NCBI RefSeq assembly: GCF_023227905.1
Contig: NZ_JALOCF010000007.1
Span: 1-64,000, forward strand
DNA from: Methylobacter sp.
GTDB taxonomy: Bacteria; Pseudomonadota; Gammaproteobacteria; Methylococcales; Methylomonadaceae
Direction: 5' to 3'
Length of the DNA: 64,000 nucleotides
A program made the position numbers and the translations under genes. A model generated the notes under the pieces. It was not told where the DNA came from. It was given only the letters and a program-made list of their open reading frames with translations, and ran no database searches. Every line of letters starts with the position of its first letter. Position 1 is the stretch's first letter. Positions 45,901 through 54,369 of this stretch are shown here, one piece after another.

Positions 45901-46354
45901 GGCCGCCGGCGGCAATGTGAAACACGCCTTTGGTGGTGCGCCGGTCATTTTTGGGGTTATGCAACACGCCTTGCTGAATCCGGTAGGAATCGATATAAGG
46001 CGAATGGAATTCGTTATGCTGAAAGGGCAGGGATAATTCCCGAGCCAGTCCTTTTTGCTCCAGCACAAAGGTTTCGCCCGGCAAGCGGATCGGAGAATCT
46101 ATGCCGTTTTCAGTCAGGTACGTGTTAAGGAAATCCTGTATCCGCTGGTCGGCCGGACAACGGTATTTAGCCAACGCCAGCAGGCGGCGTTGCTGGGAAT
46201 AGGTTTTTAACAAACCGCCGGCAATCTTGAGGTATTGCGGATCGTTTTCCACTTCGCAAGTCGGCTGGCCCAGTGCCGCAAGTTGGAGGTTGATGTGCTG
46301 TAATTGTTCCAGTCGATTCGGGGCGGATGATTTATTATTGTTATCTGAGTTCAT
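42905..46354 (-). CDS. Probable diphosphate-dependent PEP carboxykinase (PPi-PEPCK)
   Basis: A very large 1149-residue cytoplasmic protein with no signal or membrane segment. It has a nucleotide-binding-like loop STVSGGGKSEISKS at about 484-496, strikingly like the kinase-1 loop of PEP carboxykinases. A second conserved block, GKSPSTTGAGSEGALTKGP (about 862-880), and glycine/acidic stretches NLYGGAEEEHSGG (348-360) also stand out. The size and these features fit the PPi-type PEPCK described in Entamoeba and Propionibacterium (EC 4.1.1.38), which interconverts oxaloacetate and PPi with PEP, CO2 and phosphate. The assignment is by resemblance from memory. It stands alone on the minus strand. 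The hppA in this window would link PPi use to the ion gradient. Confidence 0.6.
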   Translation of the reverse strand: MNSDNNNKSSAPNRLEQLQHINLQLAALGQPTCEVENDPQYLKIAGGLLKTYSQQRRLLALAKYRCPADQRIQDFLNTYLTENGIDSPIRLPGETFVLEQKGLARELSLPFQHNEFHSPYIDSYRIQQGVLHNPKNDRRTTKGVFHIAAGGLPVPADKSEVPVQAYAALLHAALTPPDDLLSLPFTSAQANTAKLWVSSLLRPIVCPEISASMPVKTMEVRFFAPGGLVANLDFVESIFGNAGDPFLPENDAALDIDHWTGHTGCIILASHLVHCRKKDLGLPHYGDATERQRKDGMCWQNADELYNNGQPFKLVCRDMQGVIVTIIADNYFGYSKKEIKSHISYSANLYGGAEEEHSGGALAFPRVILGEIFLPHTSYIGEHYSFDRVCRQLSPVIETKDEGYAVDRNYPDIIYIPNTAKFNIPQQQVSWTHNRQTHSLKLLFGNTYVYPNGFKIHMERHPTAPSWRLIGTHQEGTFCHKPSTVSGGGKSEISKSIAGAIIFGPVFVDHFDKDMDIVTAIFEHDYSTRFRDPALHGLDRRPLLSNERTLGSVIKLLTPSETEFSDAHNQWLATIPQHILAVALMIKRFYKEEWGHDWKKYFSVDMVNSHPGNELKFQGRKLIASYLRVGFDEKGAWRVFKLRQDFIASAKVQLEDDISASTVVPVRYLTGLNPDYKNPSVKLVENCEQSFFQRPDDAVHRGTDLQTELDFSRTDNFISNFQPLTAKDAREFIEDVIHFDEFSEPMQDVIHQAVNGKEGEYFVSSAHPRLVDGKPSQNVRYLQLRPDIANPKMRYIAELSTRLARGLDADQTVYFPVNEVLTGRRNNPADLESGIRPLAIYNPIHYQELPELFMDFICSLTGKSPSTTGAGSEGALTKGPFNAVSATADLNTALVSFILCGYDGYSTAAGYIGSKRRIDHDISLLIPEIWSRLPVTQRDPQYLIEKGQLEKLEDFEYEGRTVFQSRLGYRITERFVHTNFGKVFDYPTAVFDEAMLKPETQDLASYVDGIDNVYEAQQRVAQLYFQDGSINDACPPLKALLHIMAEGQHEGKTVSDPAIRAMFTRDYLLQSDWYQQRLEIKQQRDIALWQQHKTYIQQQLSKTEHDDSASRNELNLKLEATERMLDEINSLTYLQDLQGTLGADWVHQS

Positions 46355-46460
46355 TCGTGTGGATTCCGGCGGTCGTGGTTGGCGGATAAGGCTAATGTTT
46401 ATTAGGATGGTTATTTAAAAAGCAATCGGTCAAGTAAATGGATGGCATTGTAACAGTTAC

Positions 46461-47417
46461 TCACGAATAAAAAGCCTCAAACTTTTTAATGAAACTATTT
46501 AGCTTGTCGGCGGGCAAGTGATTGATGCCGGCAGCAGCTTTACGTCCACCGCCGGTTGGAAAGGCCGAACATAATTGGTCTGCGCCGGTTTGATTGATTA
46601 GCGGCGCTCTGACACTAACCTGGTAATCATGGTCTTTATTACGAGTGATTACGGCATGTGCTCTGGTTGGAGCATGGTTGGCCAGGAAATTTCCGAAGAC
46701 GCCGTTAACGCGTCTTGCCCAGATGGTGTCGGGCAGGATGAATACGGCGACTGCGTCGCTTTGGTATTCCGGGGCAAGGCGTTGAGCATTTGCCATGTCT
46801 TCTTGATAGCCCTGTTTCAGTTGAGTAAAGATGTCATGGTTGCCGCTGATAAAGTCGAAAGGGGATTGGAATCCGGCCATTTCCAGATACAGTTTGTCGG
46901 GGGCAAAGTGCAGGTCAGCTATGCAACTGCCGTAGCCGTTGTAGTTGATGTAGATGCCAAGATTTTTCAGGGTTTCGAGTTCTATTTGGCTTAGATTTAG
47001 GGAGGCGGCCAGCTTTTCGGCACTGTGATTTAAATTGTCGCCAAAGGCTGCGGTTATTGCCCATAACGGGTATTTGCCATTCAGGTGCTGATTAACGAGC
47101 AGGCTGGTGCAGACCGCGCTGTCGGTGTTAATCAGGGTTTTTAGACGAGGATGCTTGGGAATATCGCCGGGCTGATGGTGGTCGACATAAAAAATATGAG
47201 CTCCTTGGCGTAAAAACTCATTAAGCCGTGCGCTGTTTTTTTGCAGGGAAATATCCAGTACGGTGACGTAATCGCCTGAGCTTACGTTGAATTTATCCAG
47301 CAATTGGATATCGCGTTTAATGCCGGTAATGAGATTTGATGCCAGCGGTCTATCCAGGCGCAGTTGAATTAGGGCGCAAATGCCGTCAGCGTCGCCATTG
47401 AAGACATCGAAGTGCAT
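46461..47417 (-). CDS. DHH-family phosphoesterase (DHHA1)
   Basis: A 318-residue protein with DHH motifs: FNGDADGICA near the N-terminus, VLDISL, and the DHH triad in YVDHHQPGD. It has a C-terminal DHHA1 domain ending GGGRKAAAGINHL, which binds the substrate phosphate. Such proteins hydrolyse short RNAs, cyclic dinucleotides or pAp. Its partner 3 bases upstream is cysC. Because sulfate activation yields pAp, a pAp- or nano-RNA-degrading role is a reasonable inference, but the sequence does not prove it. Confidence 0.8.
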   Translation of the reverse strand: MHFDVFNGDADGICALIQLRLDRPLASNLITGIKRDIQLLDKFNVSSGDYVTVLDISLQKNSARLNEFLRQGAHIFYVDHHQPGDIPKHPRLKTLINTDSAVCTSLLVNQHLNGKYPLWAITAAFGDNLNHSAEKLAASLNLSQIELETLKNLGIYINYNGYGSCIADLHFAPDKLYLEMAGFQSPFDFISGNHDIFTQLKQGYQEDMANAQRLAPEYQSDAVAVFILPDTIWARRVNGVFGNFLANHAPTRAHAVITRNKDHDYQVSVRAPLINQTGADQLCSAFPTGGGRKAAAGINHLPADKLNSFIKKFEAFYS

Positions 47418-47420
47418 GGT

Positions 47421-48041
47421 TTATTCCACTGCGGACAGAATGTTTCGATCGCGTAACAGCGATATGACCAGCTGCGCACTTTCTTCGAGCGTAAATTGGC
47501 TGGTGTTAATTATTAACTCCGGGTTTTCCGGTTCTTCGTAAGGCGAGGAAATGCCGGTAAAGTCCTTTATTTCGCCCAGTCGCGCTTTTTTGTACAACCC
47601 TTTCACATCCCGTCGTTCACAAACCGGTAACGGGCAAAAGCAATAAATCTCGATAAAATCGCCATTCGGCATTAGGTTTCTAGCTGTGGCGCGTTCCGCT
47701 TTAAACGGTGAGATAAACGCGGTAAGCGTTATCACGCCCGCTTCCAGCAGTAGTTTGGCTGTTTCACTGATGCGGCGGATGTTTTCCTTGCGGTCTGTAT
47801 CGCTAAAGCCCAGATCGTTACATAAGCCGTGGCGTACATTGTCGCCATCCAGGACAAAAGTACTCAAGCCGCTTAGAAATAGTTGTTCTTCCACTGTATG
47901 AGCCAGCGTTGATTTTCCGGAACCGGATAGGCCGGTAAACCAAAGGACTACTGATTTATGCGCATTTTTTTGTTCGCGGCGCTGTCGAGTGATGGTGGCA
48001 CGGTGCCATACAGTATGGAGGCTTTTGTTCGGCATATTCAC
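47421..48041 (-). CDS. cysC: Adenylylsulfate kinase
   Basis: Phosphorylates APS to PAPS. It is 206 residues; the P-loop is FTGLSGSGKSTLAH, and the APS-binding DGDNVRHGLCNDLGFSDTDRKENIRR block is complete. No cysD or cysN is nearby, so ATP sulfurylase must be elsewhere. It is transcribed after the dodecin gene, 21 bases away, and directly before the DHH phosphoesterase. Confidence 0.94.
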   Translation of the reverse strand: MNMPNKSLHTVWHRATITRQRREQKNAHKSVVLWFTGLSGSGKSTLAHTVEEQLFLSGLSTFVLDGDNVRHGLCNDLGFSDTDRKENIRRISETAKLLLEAGVITLTAFISPFKAERATARNLMPNGDFIEIYCFCPLPVCERRDVKGLYKKARLGEIKDFTGISSPYEEPENPELIINTSQFTLEESAQLVISLLRDRNILSAVE

Positions 48042-48062
48042 GAGGAATTAAAGATAGCGAGC

Positions 48063-48272
48063 TTATTCTGTGAGAGTCACACCGATTTTAACGGTGACTT
48101 GCCAGTGCGCGACTTTACCGTTTTCTATATGGCCTCGAGTTTCGACGACTTCAAACCAGCGCAAATTATCGTTGCTTTCTCCGGCCTTGCTGACGGCATT
48201 TTCGATAGCTTCTTGTATGCCGGTGGCGGATGAGCCGGTCAGTTCTATTTTTTTATAAACGTGGTTAGGCAT
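48063..48272 (-). CDS. Dodecin
   Basis: A 69-residue flavin-storage protein that forms hollow dodecamers. HVYKKIELTGSSATGIQEAIENA and the flavin-stacking Trp in LRWFEVVETRGHI are typical. It lies in the amgK-murU-dodecin-cysC-DHH run, with gaps below 25 bases, an unusual set of partners. Confidence 0.9.
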   Translation of the reverse strand: MPNHVYKKIELTGSSATGIQEAIENAVSKAGESNDNLRWFEVVETRGHIENGKVAHWQVTVKIGVTLTE

Positions 48273-48277
48273 AATCG

Positions 48278-48949
48278 TTACCTCTGGTGAGTGTAATAAA
48301 AATCCAGCTCTTGCAAACGTTCAGGCGTGCCTATGTCCATCCAGAATCCGTCCATTTTTTGTCCTGAAACCCGGCCGTCTGCTATGGCTTGGCGTAACAG
48401 CGGTCCCAGTTTACAAGGTCCTGAGGGAATGTCGTTAAAAAGTTCGGGACGATACAGTCCGATGCCGCTGAATGTGAATTGCTCGGTGTTGTTTGCAACG
48501 ACTAATCCCGACTTATCCAGGCCGAAATCGCCCTCAGGATGATGCGCGGGATTATCGACCAGGATCAGATGAGCCAAATCGACAGTCTGGCTTTTGAGTT
48601 CGGCGAAAGGAAAGTCCGTGGCTATATCGCCATTGACCACCAAAAACACCTCATCGCCTAATAAATGTAAAGCGTTAATAATGCCGCCGGCTGTTTCCAG
48701 CGCTTGCTCGCCTTCGGGCGAATAGCTGATGGTTGCGCCAAACTGGTTGCCGTTGCCGAGCCGCTGTTCTATTTGCAAGCCCAAATGGGCATGATTGATG
48801 ACTATCTCATTAAAGCCGGCCGCGACCAATTGTCCGATGGTGTGTTCGATCAGCGGCTTGCCTGCGGCGGTAAGCAAGGGTTTGGGGGTATGGTCGGTTA
48901 GCGGTCGCATTCTTTCGCCGCGCCCTGCCGCTAATATCATCGCTTTCAT
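48278..48949 (-). CDS. murU: N-acetylmuramate alpha-1-phosphate uridylyltransferase
   Basis: A 223-residue nucleotidyltransferase (MKAMILAAGRGERMRPLTDHTPKP, KPLIEHTIGQL, VNGDI) of the MurU type. It makes UDP-MurNAc from MurNAc-1-phosphate in the recycling bypass that avoids de novo synthesis (fosfomycin-insensitive). The amgK overlap (ATGA) and the divergent lptD are the pseudomonad arrangement. Confidence 0.92.
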   Translation of the reverse strand: MKAMILAAGRGERMRPLTDHTPKPLLTAAGKPLIEHTIGQLVAAGFNEIVINHAHLGLQIEQRLGNGNQFGATISYSPEGEQALETAGGIINALHLLGDEVFLVVNGDIATDFPFAELKSQTVDLAHLILVDNPAHHPEGDFGLDKSGLVVANNTEQFTFSGIGLYRPELFNDIPSGPCKLGPLLRQAIADGRVSGQKMDGFWMDIGTPERLQELDFYYTHQR

Positions 48950-50013
48950 ACTTCGGCCAAGCTCAGTGCAGGTAACACCTGTTCTTGCAGGAAAGCATTG
49001 AACTCGGCAAGTTCAGGGTAAGCCGCGCAAACGGTAGTGACATAGTTCAGGGTGCGCGGTATGTCGGCAAGGTAGTTGGACTTGCCGTCTCTCAAGTGCA
49101 AGCGGGAGAAAATGCCAATGGCTTTAAGGTGGCGCTGCATGCCCATCAGGTCAAACCAGCGTTTAAATTGGGCCGGGCTGCAAGTAATGAGGCCAGCTTG
49201 CCGGAGTCGCTCAAAATAGTTCAGTCGCCATTGCTCAACCTGTTGCTCAGGCCAGTCTATATAACAATCGCGCAATAATGACACCAGATCATAGGTAATG
49301 GGGCCGATAACAGCATCCTGAAAATCGATGATTCCTGGCGAGTCGCTGGCTAATACCATCAGGTTGCGCGAGTGGTAATCTCGATGGACGAAGGCGTGGG
49401 GCTGTTCCAGCGCCGATGCCGTAAGAAGGGTACGGACTCTCTCCCAAACCGAGATGGGAATTTGAACATCCAGTAACTCGGTTAAAAACCACTCGTCAAA
49501 AATAGCCAGCTCTCTGTGCAGGAGCGCTTCATCATAGCTGGGCAATCCGGCGTTTTGTACAGAGACTTGGGTTTGCAGTTTGAATAAACTATCTAAAGCG
49601 GTTTGATATAACTCGTCGACAGTGGTTTCATTAAGTTGGTCCAGAAAACACTGGTTACCAAAATCCTCCAGCAATAAAAATCCGTCAGTCAGGTTTTGTT
49701 GGAAAATAGTCGGAACGTTGATTTGATGCTGCGTTAGTAGCTTGGCGATTCTAATGAAAGGCTCGATATTTTCTTTGGCCGGGGGGGCATCCATGACAAT
49801 AAACTGTTGCCCAGCGGCCGCCAGCGATTGTTCACTGAGTTGATCTGAGGCTATTCTTCCTGCATTCATGCAACCGCCTGACGTGCTGACTCTAAAGTAA
49901 CGACGAAAGCTGGCATCGCTGGAGGCGGGAGCGCATGCAGCGATGGTGAACAATAAATCGTTTTCAAGCCAATCGAACATTGATATCGTTCTTAAGTCTT
50001 CAGGCATCATCAT
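48946..50013 (-). CDS. amgK: N-acetylmuramate/N-acetylglucosamine kinase AmgK
   Basis: A phosphotransferase-fold (APH) kinase of 355 residues that phosphorylates recycled MurNAc at C1. HRDYHSRNLMVL and IDFQDAVIGP are the catalytic and metal motifs. The start could be any of three Met at 50013 or the ATG at 49980, which begins MFDWLEND as in homologues. It is divergent from lptD. Confidence 0.92.
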   Translation of the reverse strand: MMMPEDLRTISMFDWLENDLLFTIAACAPASSDASFRRYFRVSTSGGCMNAGRIASDQLSEQSLAAAGQQFIVMDAPPAKENIEPFIRIAKLLTQHQINVPTIFQQNLTDGFLLLEDFGNQCFLDQLNETTVDELYQTALDSLFKLQTQVSVQNAGLPSYDEALLHRELAIFDEWFLTELLDVQIPISVWERVRTLLTASALEQPHAFVHRDYHSRNLMVLASDSPGIIDFQDAVIGPITYDLVSLLRDCYIDWPEQQVEQWRLNYFERLRQAGLITCSPAQFKRWFDLMGMQRHLKAIGIFSRLHLRDGKSNYLADIPRTLNYVTTVCAAYPELAEFNAFLQEQVLPALSLAEV

Positions 50014-50115
50014 GTTTAGGATAGATTAGTATAATGTAGGGGTAGTAAGGTAAAATTAGCGTCCGGCATTTTATTCGATTTACGATTCTCTACGCTACTA
50101 AACTTGATATCACCT

Positions 50116-53013
50116 ATGCGCCGCCGCTTATTACTGTTTTTTTTACCTTCTCTTTATACATCTGTTAGCAATGCCAATGAGGCACTTTGGAATTGTACGC
50201 AAAATAAAGATAGTAAAGAGTGGGTTTGTGTCGGTGAAAAAAAACCTTTGGAGAAAACCAGTGCCGAGCCGACTTCTGTCAGTCCTGCGTCTGCTAAAGA
50301 TACACAGTCAGTACCCACAGAGGCTGTTGAAAGCCCTCAACCTGTTTTAGCAGAGCCTGCGCGCGATGCTGCTGAGAATGTCGAGCCGCTGTCCGTTCCT
50401 GTCGAGAAGGCCGAGATGGAAGTCGATGCACCCAAGCTTCCTGTCAGCACTAAGGCTGATAAAGACACAAGCCAAGTCAGTGTGGAGACTAAGCCAATCG
50501 ATCAACCTTTGGCTGTTTCCAATTCTAAAAAAACACTTCAAACTGAAGCTAATCGCCCAGGCTGGACCTGCGACGCTAAAAACGCAGATAAAAACTGGGA
50601 TTGCAAGTTGGTTGGCGCCGATCCTAAGGGACAGGCGCGAGCTGTTGAGACGGCCGGGTCCGGCATAAGTTTACTGACCCCGGCGTTTGATCATAATGAA
50701 GAGCTAACTTTTAACAACCTGAAATCACAATTGAAATACGATCCTTGGCAAAATTGCATGGCACCCGGCGCTCAAAAACCTGGATTTGTGCCTGAAAGGG
50801 ATTTAAGAGATGTGTCTCCTCTGGATATCGATGCCGATTATGCGGAAATATTCGACAATGAAATCTACAGTTATACCGGCAATGTTGAAATGATTCGCGC
50901 AGATCAGCGCTCAGTTTCTAAGAAGGCCAATTATGACACCGTTTCGGGAACTCTGGATTTACAAGGCAGTGTTTATTACAGTGAAGATGAATTGGCGCTG
51001 CACAGTGAGTCGGCGTCTCTGAACCTGGCATCCGATAAGGCTAAGCTGAGGAACGCGCTGTTTATTGCCCCTGCTACGCCGATCAGGGGCAGAGCAAGTA
51101 CGATTTATCGGGATAGCAGCGCCTTGTCCCGGTATAAAGATGTGGCCTATACCAGCTGCCGTCCCGGTAATCAGGATTGGGTTGTGCATGCGTCTGAGCT
51201 GAAGATGAATAAGACCACTGGTCAAGGCGCGGCCAAAAATACCTGGCTTGAGTTTAAAGGCACGCCTGTGTTCTATTCGCCTTATCTTTCTTTCCCGATT
51301 GACGACAGGCGGCTTTCCGGTTTTCTAGCGCCTTCATTCGGTAATACGCAACGGGGCGGATTTAGTTTAACAGCACCTTACTACTGGAATATAGCGCCTA
51401 ATTATGATGCGACTTTACGTCCGCGATATCTCTCAAAAAGGGGCGCTCTATTGGGCGGGAGTTTCCGTTATTTGACGGAGATGACTGCAGGGCGTGCGGA
51501 TCTGGAGTTTATGCCTAATGACAGTCTTCGTGATAAGGCCCGGTATTTCGCTGGCATTAAGAATACCAGTCAATTTACGCCGCATATCAGTTCGGATCTG
51601 GATTTGAACTATGTGTCGGATAATGAATATTTCCAGGATCTAGGCAATGCGCTTAGCACGACTACTTACAGCAGTTATCTTGTAAGTCAGGCTAACCTTG
51701 GTTATGCAAATACTTATGCAAATACAGGGATTTCATTAAGAGGCCATGTTGACAACTATCAATCGATTGATAAAGCGATTACAGATGCGGGTTTGCCATA
51801 CCGAAGATTGCCGCAGGTAAATTTGAACTTGAATCGTTCATTCGATTTTATGCCGCTGAATGCATTGATGGGCGCTGAGTATGTCTATTTTCAGCATGAT
51901 GCGATAGTGAATGGACAACGAACCAATGTTAGACCAACAGTCAATTTTCCGCTGCAAACCGCCAGCGCTTTTTTAACACCTAGTCTTTCCTTACAGCATA
52001 CCCAGTATTTTCTTAGCAATCCAAAAGGCGGTGCTACATTAGCCCCGGATGACATATCAAGAACCCTGCCAATCTTTTCGGCGGATACCGGTTTGTTTAT
52101 GGAAAAGAATGTCAATATTTTCAATAAATCTTACCTGCATACTCTTGAGCCCAGATTGTTTTATTTGTATGTTCCCAATACTAATCAAGACGATATTCCC
52201 ATATTCGATACTGCGCCAAATGATTTTTCATTTAATAGTATGTTTTTGGAAAACCGCTTCAGCGGACAGGATAGAGTAGGGGATGCTAATCAGCTTACGG
52301 CAGCCTTAACAACACGCTTGATAGATGATAAGACCGGTAAGGAAAAGCTAAAGCTCAGTGTGGGTGAAATTGTTTATTTTCGGGATAGAAAAGTTATTTA
52401 TCCAGGTTATCAGGAAACTTTACCGGGCTATTTTCCAGATACCGATCAGTTCTCAAATTTGGTAGCCGAACTGGGCGCGGGCTTGACGGATCATGTTTCG
52501 CTGAGTTCCGGGACGCAATGGAATCCGCATCTGAATGATTTTGTCAGGCACCACGCTATGCTGCATTATATGGATCAGCCCGGTGAGATTGTTAATCTGG
52601 GCTATCGATATAGGAAAAATACAATTTATCCGGATTTAAGCGGGGCGAGAACTTTTGACATTATTCAAAGTGATGTTAGCTTTCACTGGCCTGTTTATAA
52701 CGATTGGTCTGCGGTAGGGCGCTGGACGTATTCGTTGCTGAATAATTCAACTCAGGAGAGCTTCTTTGGCGTGGAAAAGGAAAATTGTTGCTGGCGTTTC
52801 CGTGTTATCGGGCGGCGCTGGATTAACAGCATCAACCTTAATACAAACCCAAATATCCAAAATTCCCTTGCGATTGATGCTACTGGTATAAGCCAGACAG
52901 GCGTATTTTTTCAGATAGAACTTAAGAGTTTGACCGGTATTGGGGAAAAACTGGACGAGTTTTTTGAGCAGCAAATTTATGGTTATCAAGCACCGAAAGA
53001 TAGAAATGATTAA
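50116..53013 (+). CDS. lptD: LPS-assembly protein LptD
   Basis: Outer-membrane beta-barrel that inserts lipopolysaccharide with LptE. The 965 residues start at an ATG at 50116 with a short signal (RRRLLLFFLPSLYTSVSNA); a TTG at 50104 is possible but less likely. There are two N-terminal W-C modules (LWNCTQ...WVC at about 24-38 and GWTC...WDC at about 150-165), a Ser/Pro/Glu-rich linker, the OstA domain (about 230-340) and the barrel. A CysCys pair in ENCCW near residue 890 matches the rearranging disulfides of E. coli. It directly precedes surA. Confidence 0.95.
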   Translation: MRRRLLLFFLPSLYTSVSNANEALWNCTQNKDSKEWVCVGEKKPLEKTSAEPTSVSPASAKDTQSVPTEAVESPQPVLAEPARDAAENVEPLSVPVEKAEMEVDAPKLPVSTKADKDTSQVSVETKPIDQPLAVSNSKKTLQTEANRPGWTCDAKNADKNWDCKLVGADPKGQARAVETAGSGISLLTPAFDHNEELTFNNLKSQLKYDPWQNCMAPGAQKPGFVPERDLRDVSPLDIDADYAEIFDNEIYSYTGNVEMIRADQRSVSKKANYDTVSGTLDLQGSVYYSEDELALHSESASLNLASDKAKLRNALFIAPATPIRGRASTIYRDSSALSRYKDVAYTSCRPGNQDWVVHASELKMNKTTGQGAAKNTWLEFKGTPVFYSPYLSFPIDDRRLSGFLAPSFGNTQRGGFSLTAPYYWNIAPNYDATLRPRYLSKRGALLGGSFRYLTEMTAGRADLEFMPNDSLRDKARYFAGIKNTSQFTPHISSDLDLNYVSDNEYFQDLGNALSTTTYSSYLVSQANLGYANTYANTGISLRGHVDNYQSIDKAITDAGLPYRRLPQVNLNLNRSFDFMPLNALMGAEYVYFQHDAIVNGQRTNVRPTVNFPLQTASAFLTPSLSLQHTQYFLSNPKGGATLAPDDISRTLPIFSADTGLFMEKNVNIFNKSYLHTLEPRLFYLYVPNTNQDDIPIFDTAPNDFSFNSMFLENRFSGQDRVGDANQLTAALTTRLIDDKTGKEKLKLSVGEIVYFRDRKVIYPGYQETLPGYFPDTDQFSNLVAELGAGLTDHVSLSSGTQWNPHLNDFVRHHAMLHYMDQPGEIVNLGYRYRKNTIYPDLSGARTFDIIQSDVSFHWPVYNDWSAVGRWTYSLLNNSTQESFFGVEKENCCWRFRVIGRRWINSINLNTNPNIQNSLAIDATGISQTGVFFQIELKSLTGIGEKLDEFFEQQIYGYQAPKDRND

Positions 53014-54310
53014 GCAAATAAACATGAAAAGAACCATTGTAATCGTGCTGTTGTGTAATTTATTGTTCGGCAGCTTTTTAGTACACGCGGAAGTTCTCGA
53101 TACTATCATCGCGGTGGTTGAAGAGGACGTTATTCTTGAGCGTGAATTGCAAAAAGAAGTGGCCGCTATTGAACAAAGAATACAGCAAAGTAACGCCGCA
53201 GTTCCGCCTATCTATGTACTGCGCAAGCAAGTACTGGAGAAAATGATCGTCGATAAACTCCAGCGGCAGTTAGCTGAAAAAGCCGGGATTAATGTCAACG
53301 AAGAAATGCTTAATAGTTCGGCCGCAGATATAGCCCGAAGAAATAATATGGATCTGGAGCAATTCAGGTCGGAGTTGGAGAGTCAGGGCATTAGCTATCA
53401 AAGCTTTTTGGATAATATACGTAATGAGATCGTTATTAACCAATTACGCGGCAGAGAGATAGGTGGACGTGTCAAGGTGACCGACCGAGAGGTTGAGCAC
53501 TATATGGAAACCCAGGATAAAATCGGCGAAGAGTCTACGCAGTATCATTTGGGGCATATATTAATTGCGGTTAAAGAAGGCGCATCATCGACAGAAATAC
53601 AAAAAGCAATGGGTAAAGCCGATGATCTTGTCCGGAAACTGCGAGAAGGACAGGATTTTACTCAGACAGCCATAAGCGATTCAGATGATGCGAATGCCCT
53701 AAAAGGCGGAGATCTGGGTTGGCGCACCATGAGCGCAATGCCTACCTTGTTTATTAATGTCATTGCTCAGATGAGGCAGGGCGATGTGTCTGACCCGATA
53801 CGCAGTCCGAGCGGTTTTCATATTATTAAGATGCTAGAGCTAAAGGGCACCGACAATCACATGATTGTTAAAACCAAAGTTCGGCATATTTTAGTAAAAA
53901 CCAATGAACTGGTTGATGATGCCGAAGCAAAAAAACGTCTGTACGCATTAAAAGCCCGTATTGCCGATGGCGATGATTTTGCTGCATTGGCACGGGCGCA
54001 CTCCGATGACAAAGGTTCGGCATTAAAAGGCGGTTCGCTTGATTGGGTGGGGCCTGGCGATCTGGTTAAGCCGTTTGAAGACGCCATGACAAAACTCGGT
54101 ATCAACGAAGTGAGCGAGCCTGTACAAACGCAGTTTGGCTGGCACGTTATTCAGGTTTTGGGCCGGGAAAATAAGGACGACAGTAGTGAGTTCAAAAAGA
54201 ACCTGGTAAGAGAGGCTATCCGTAAGCGTAAGATCGAAGAAGAAACGGAGCTCTGGATACGCAGATTGCGCGACGAAGCTTTTGTGGAAATTTACCAGGA
54301 TCGACTTTGA
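53006..54310 (+). CDS. surA: Periplasmic chaperone SurA
   Basis: A peptidyl-prolyl isomerase and chaperone for outer-membrane proteins. It is 434 residues from ATG 53006, which overlaps the lptD end; ATG 53024 (MKRTIVIVLLCNLL) would give the neater signal peptide. It has a SurA N-domain (IIAVVEEDVILERELQKEV) and two parvulin domains (about 190-300, with YHLGHILIAV, and about 300-410, with VRHILVKT). Each has the GGDLGW or GGSLDW motif. The lptD-surA order is conserved. ksgA/pdxA, which often follow, are absent. Confidence 0.95.
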   Translation: MIKQINMKRTIVIVLLCNLLFGSFLVHAEVLDTIIAVVEEDVILERELQKEVAAIEQRIQQSNAAVPPIYVLRKQVLEKMIVDKLQRQLAEKAGINVNEEMLNSSAADIARRNNMDLEQFRSELESQGISYQSFLDNIRNEIVINQLRGREIGGRVKVTDREVEHYMETQDKIGEESTQYHLGHILIAVKEGASSTEIQKAMGKADDLVRKLREGQDFTQTAISDSDDANALKGGDLGWRTMSAMPTLFINVIAQMRQGDVSDPIRSPSGFHIIKMLELKGTDNHMIVKTKVRHILVKTNELVDDAEAKKRLYALKARIADGDDFAALARAHSDDKGSALKGGSLDWVGPGDLVKPFEDAMTKLGINEVSEPVQTQFGWHVIQVLGRENKDDSSEFKKNLVREAIRKRKIEEETELWIRRLRDEAFVEIYQDRL

Positions 54311-54369
54311 AACAGCGTCTTAATTAGTCTTTCGTTATCGGAATGATCAGCAATAAATAATAGGGTTGC

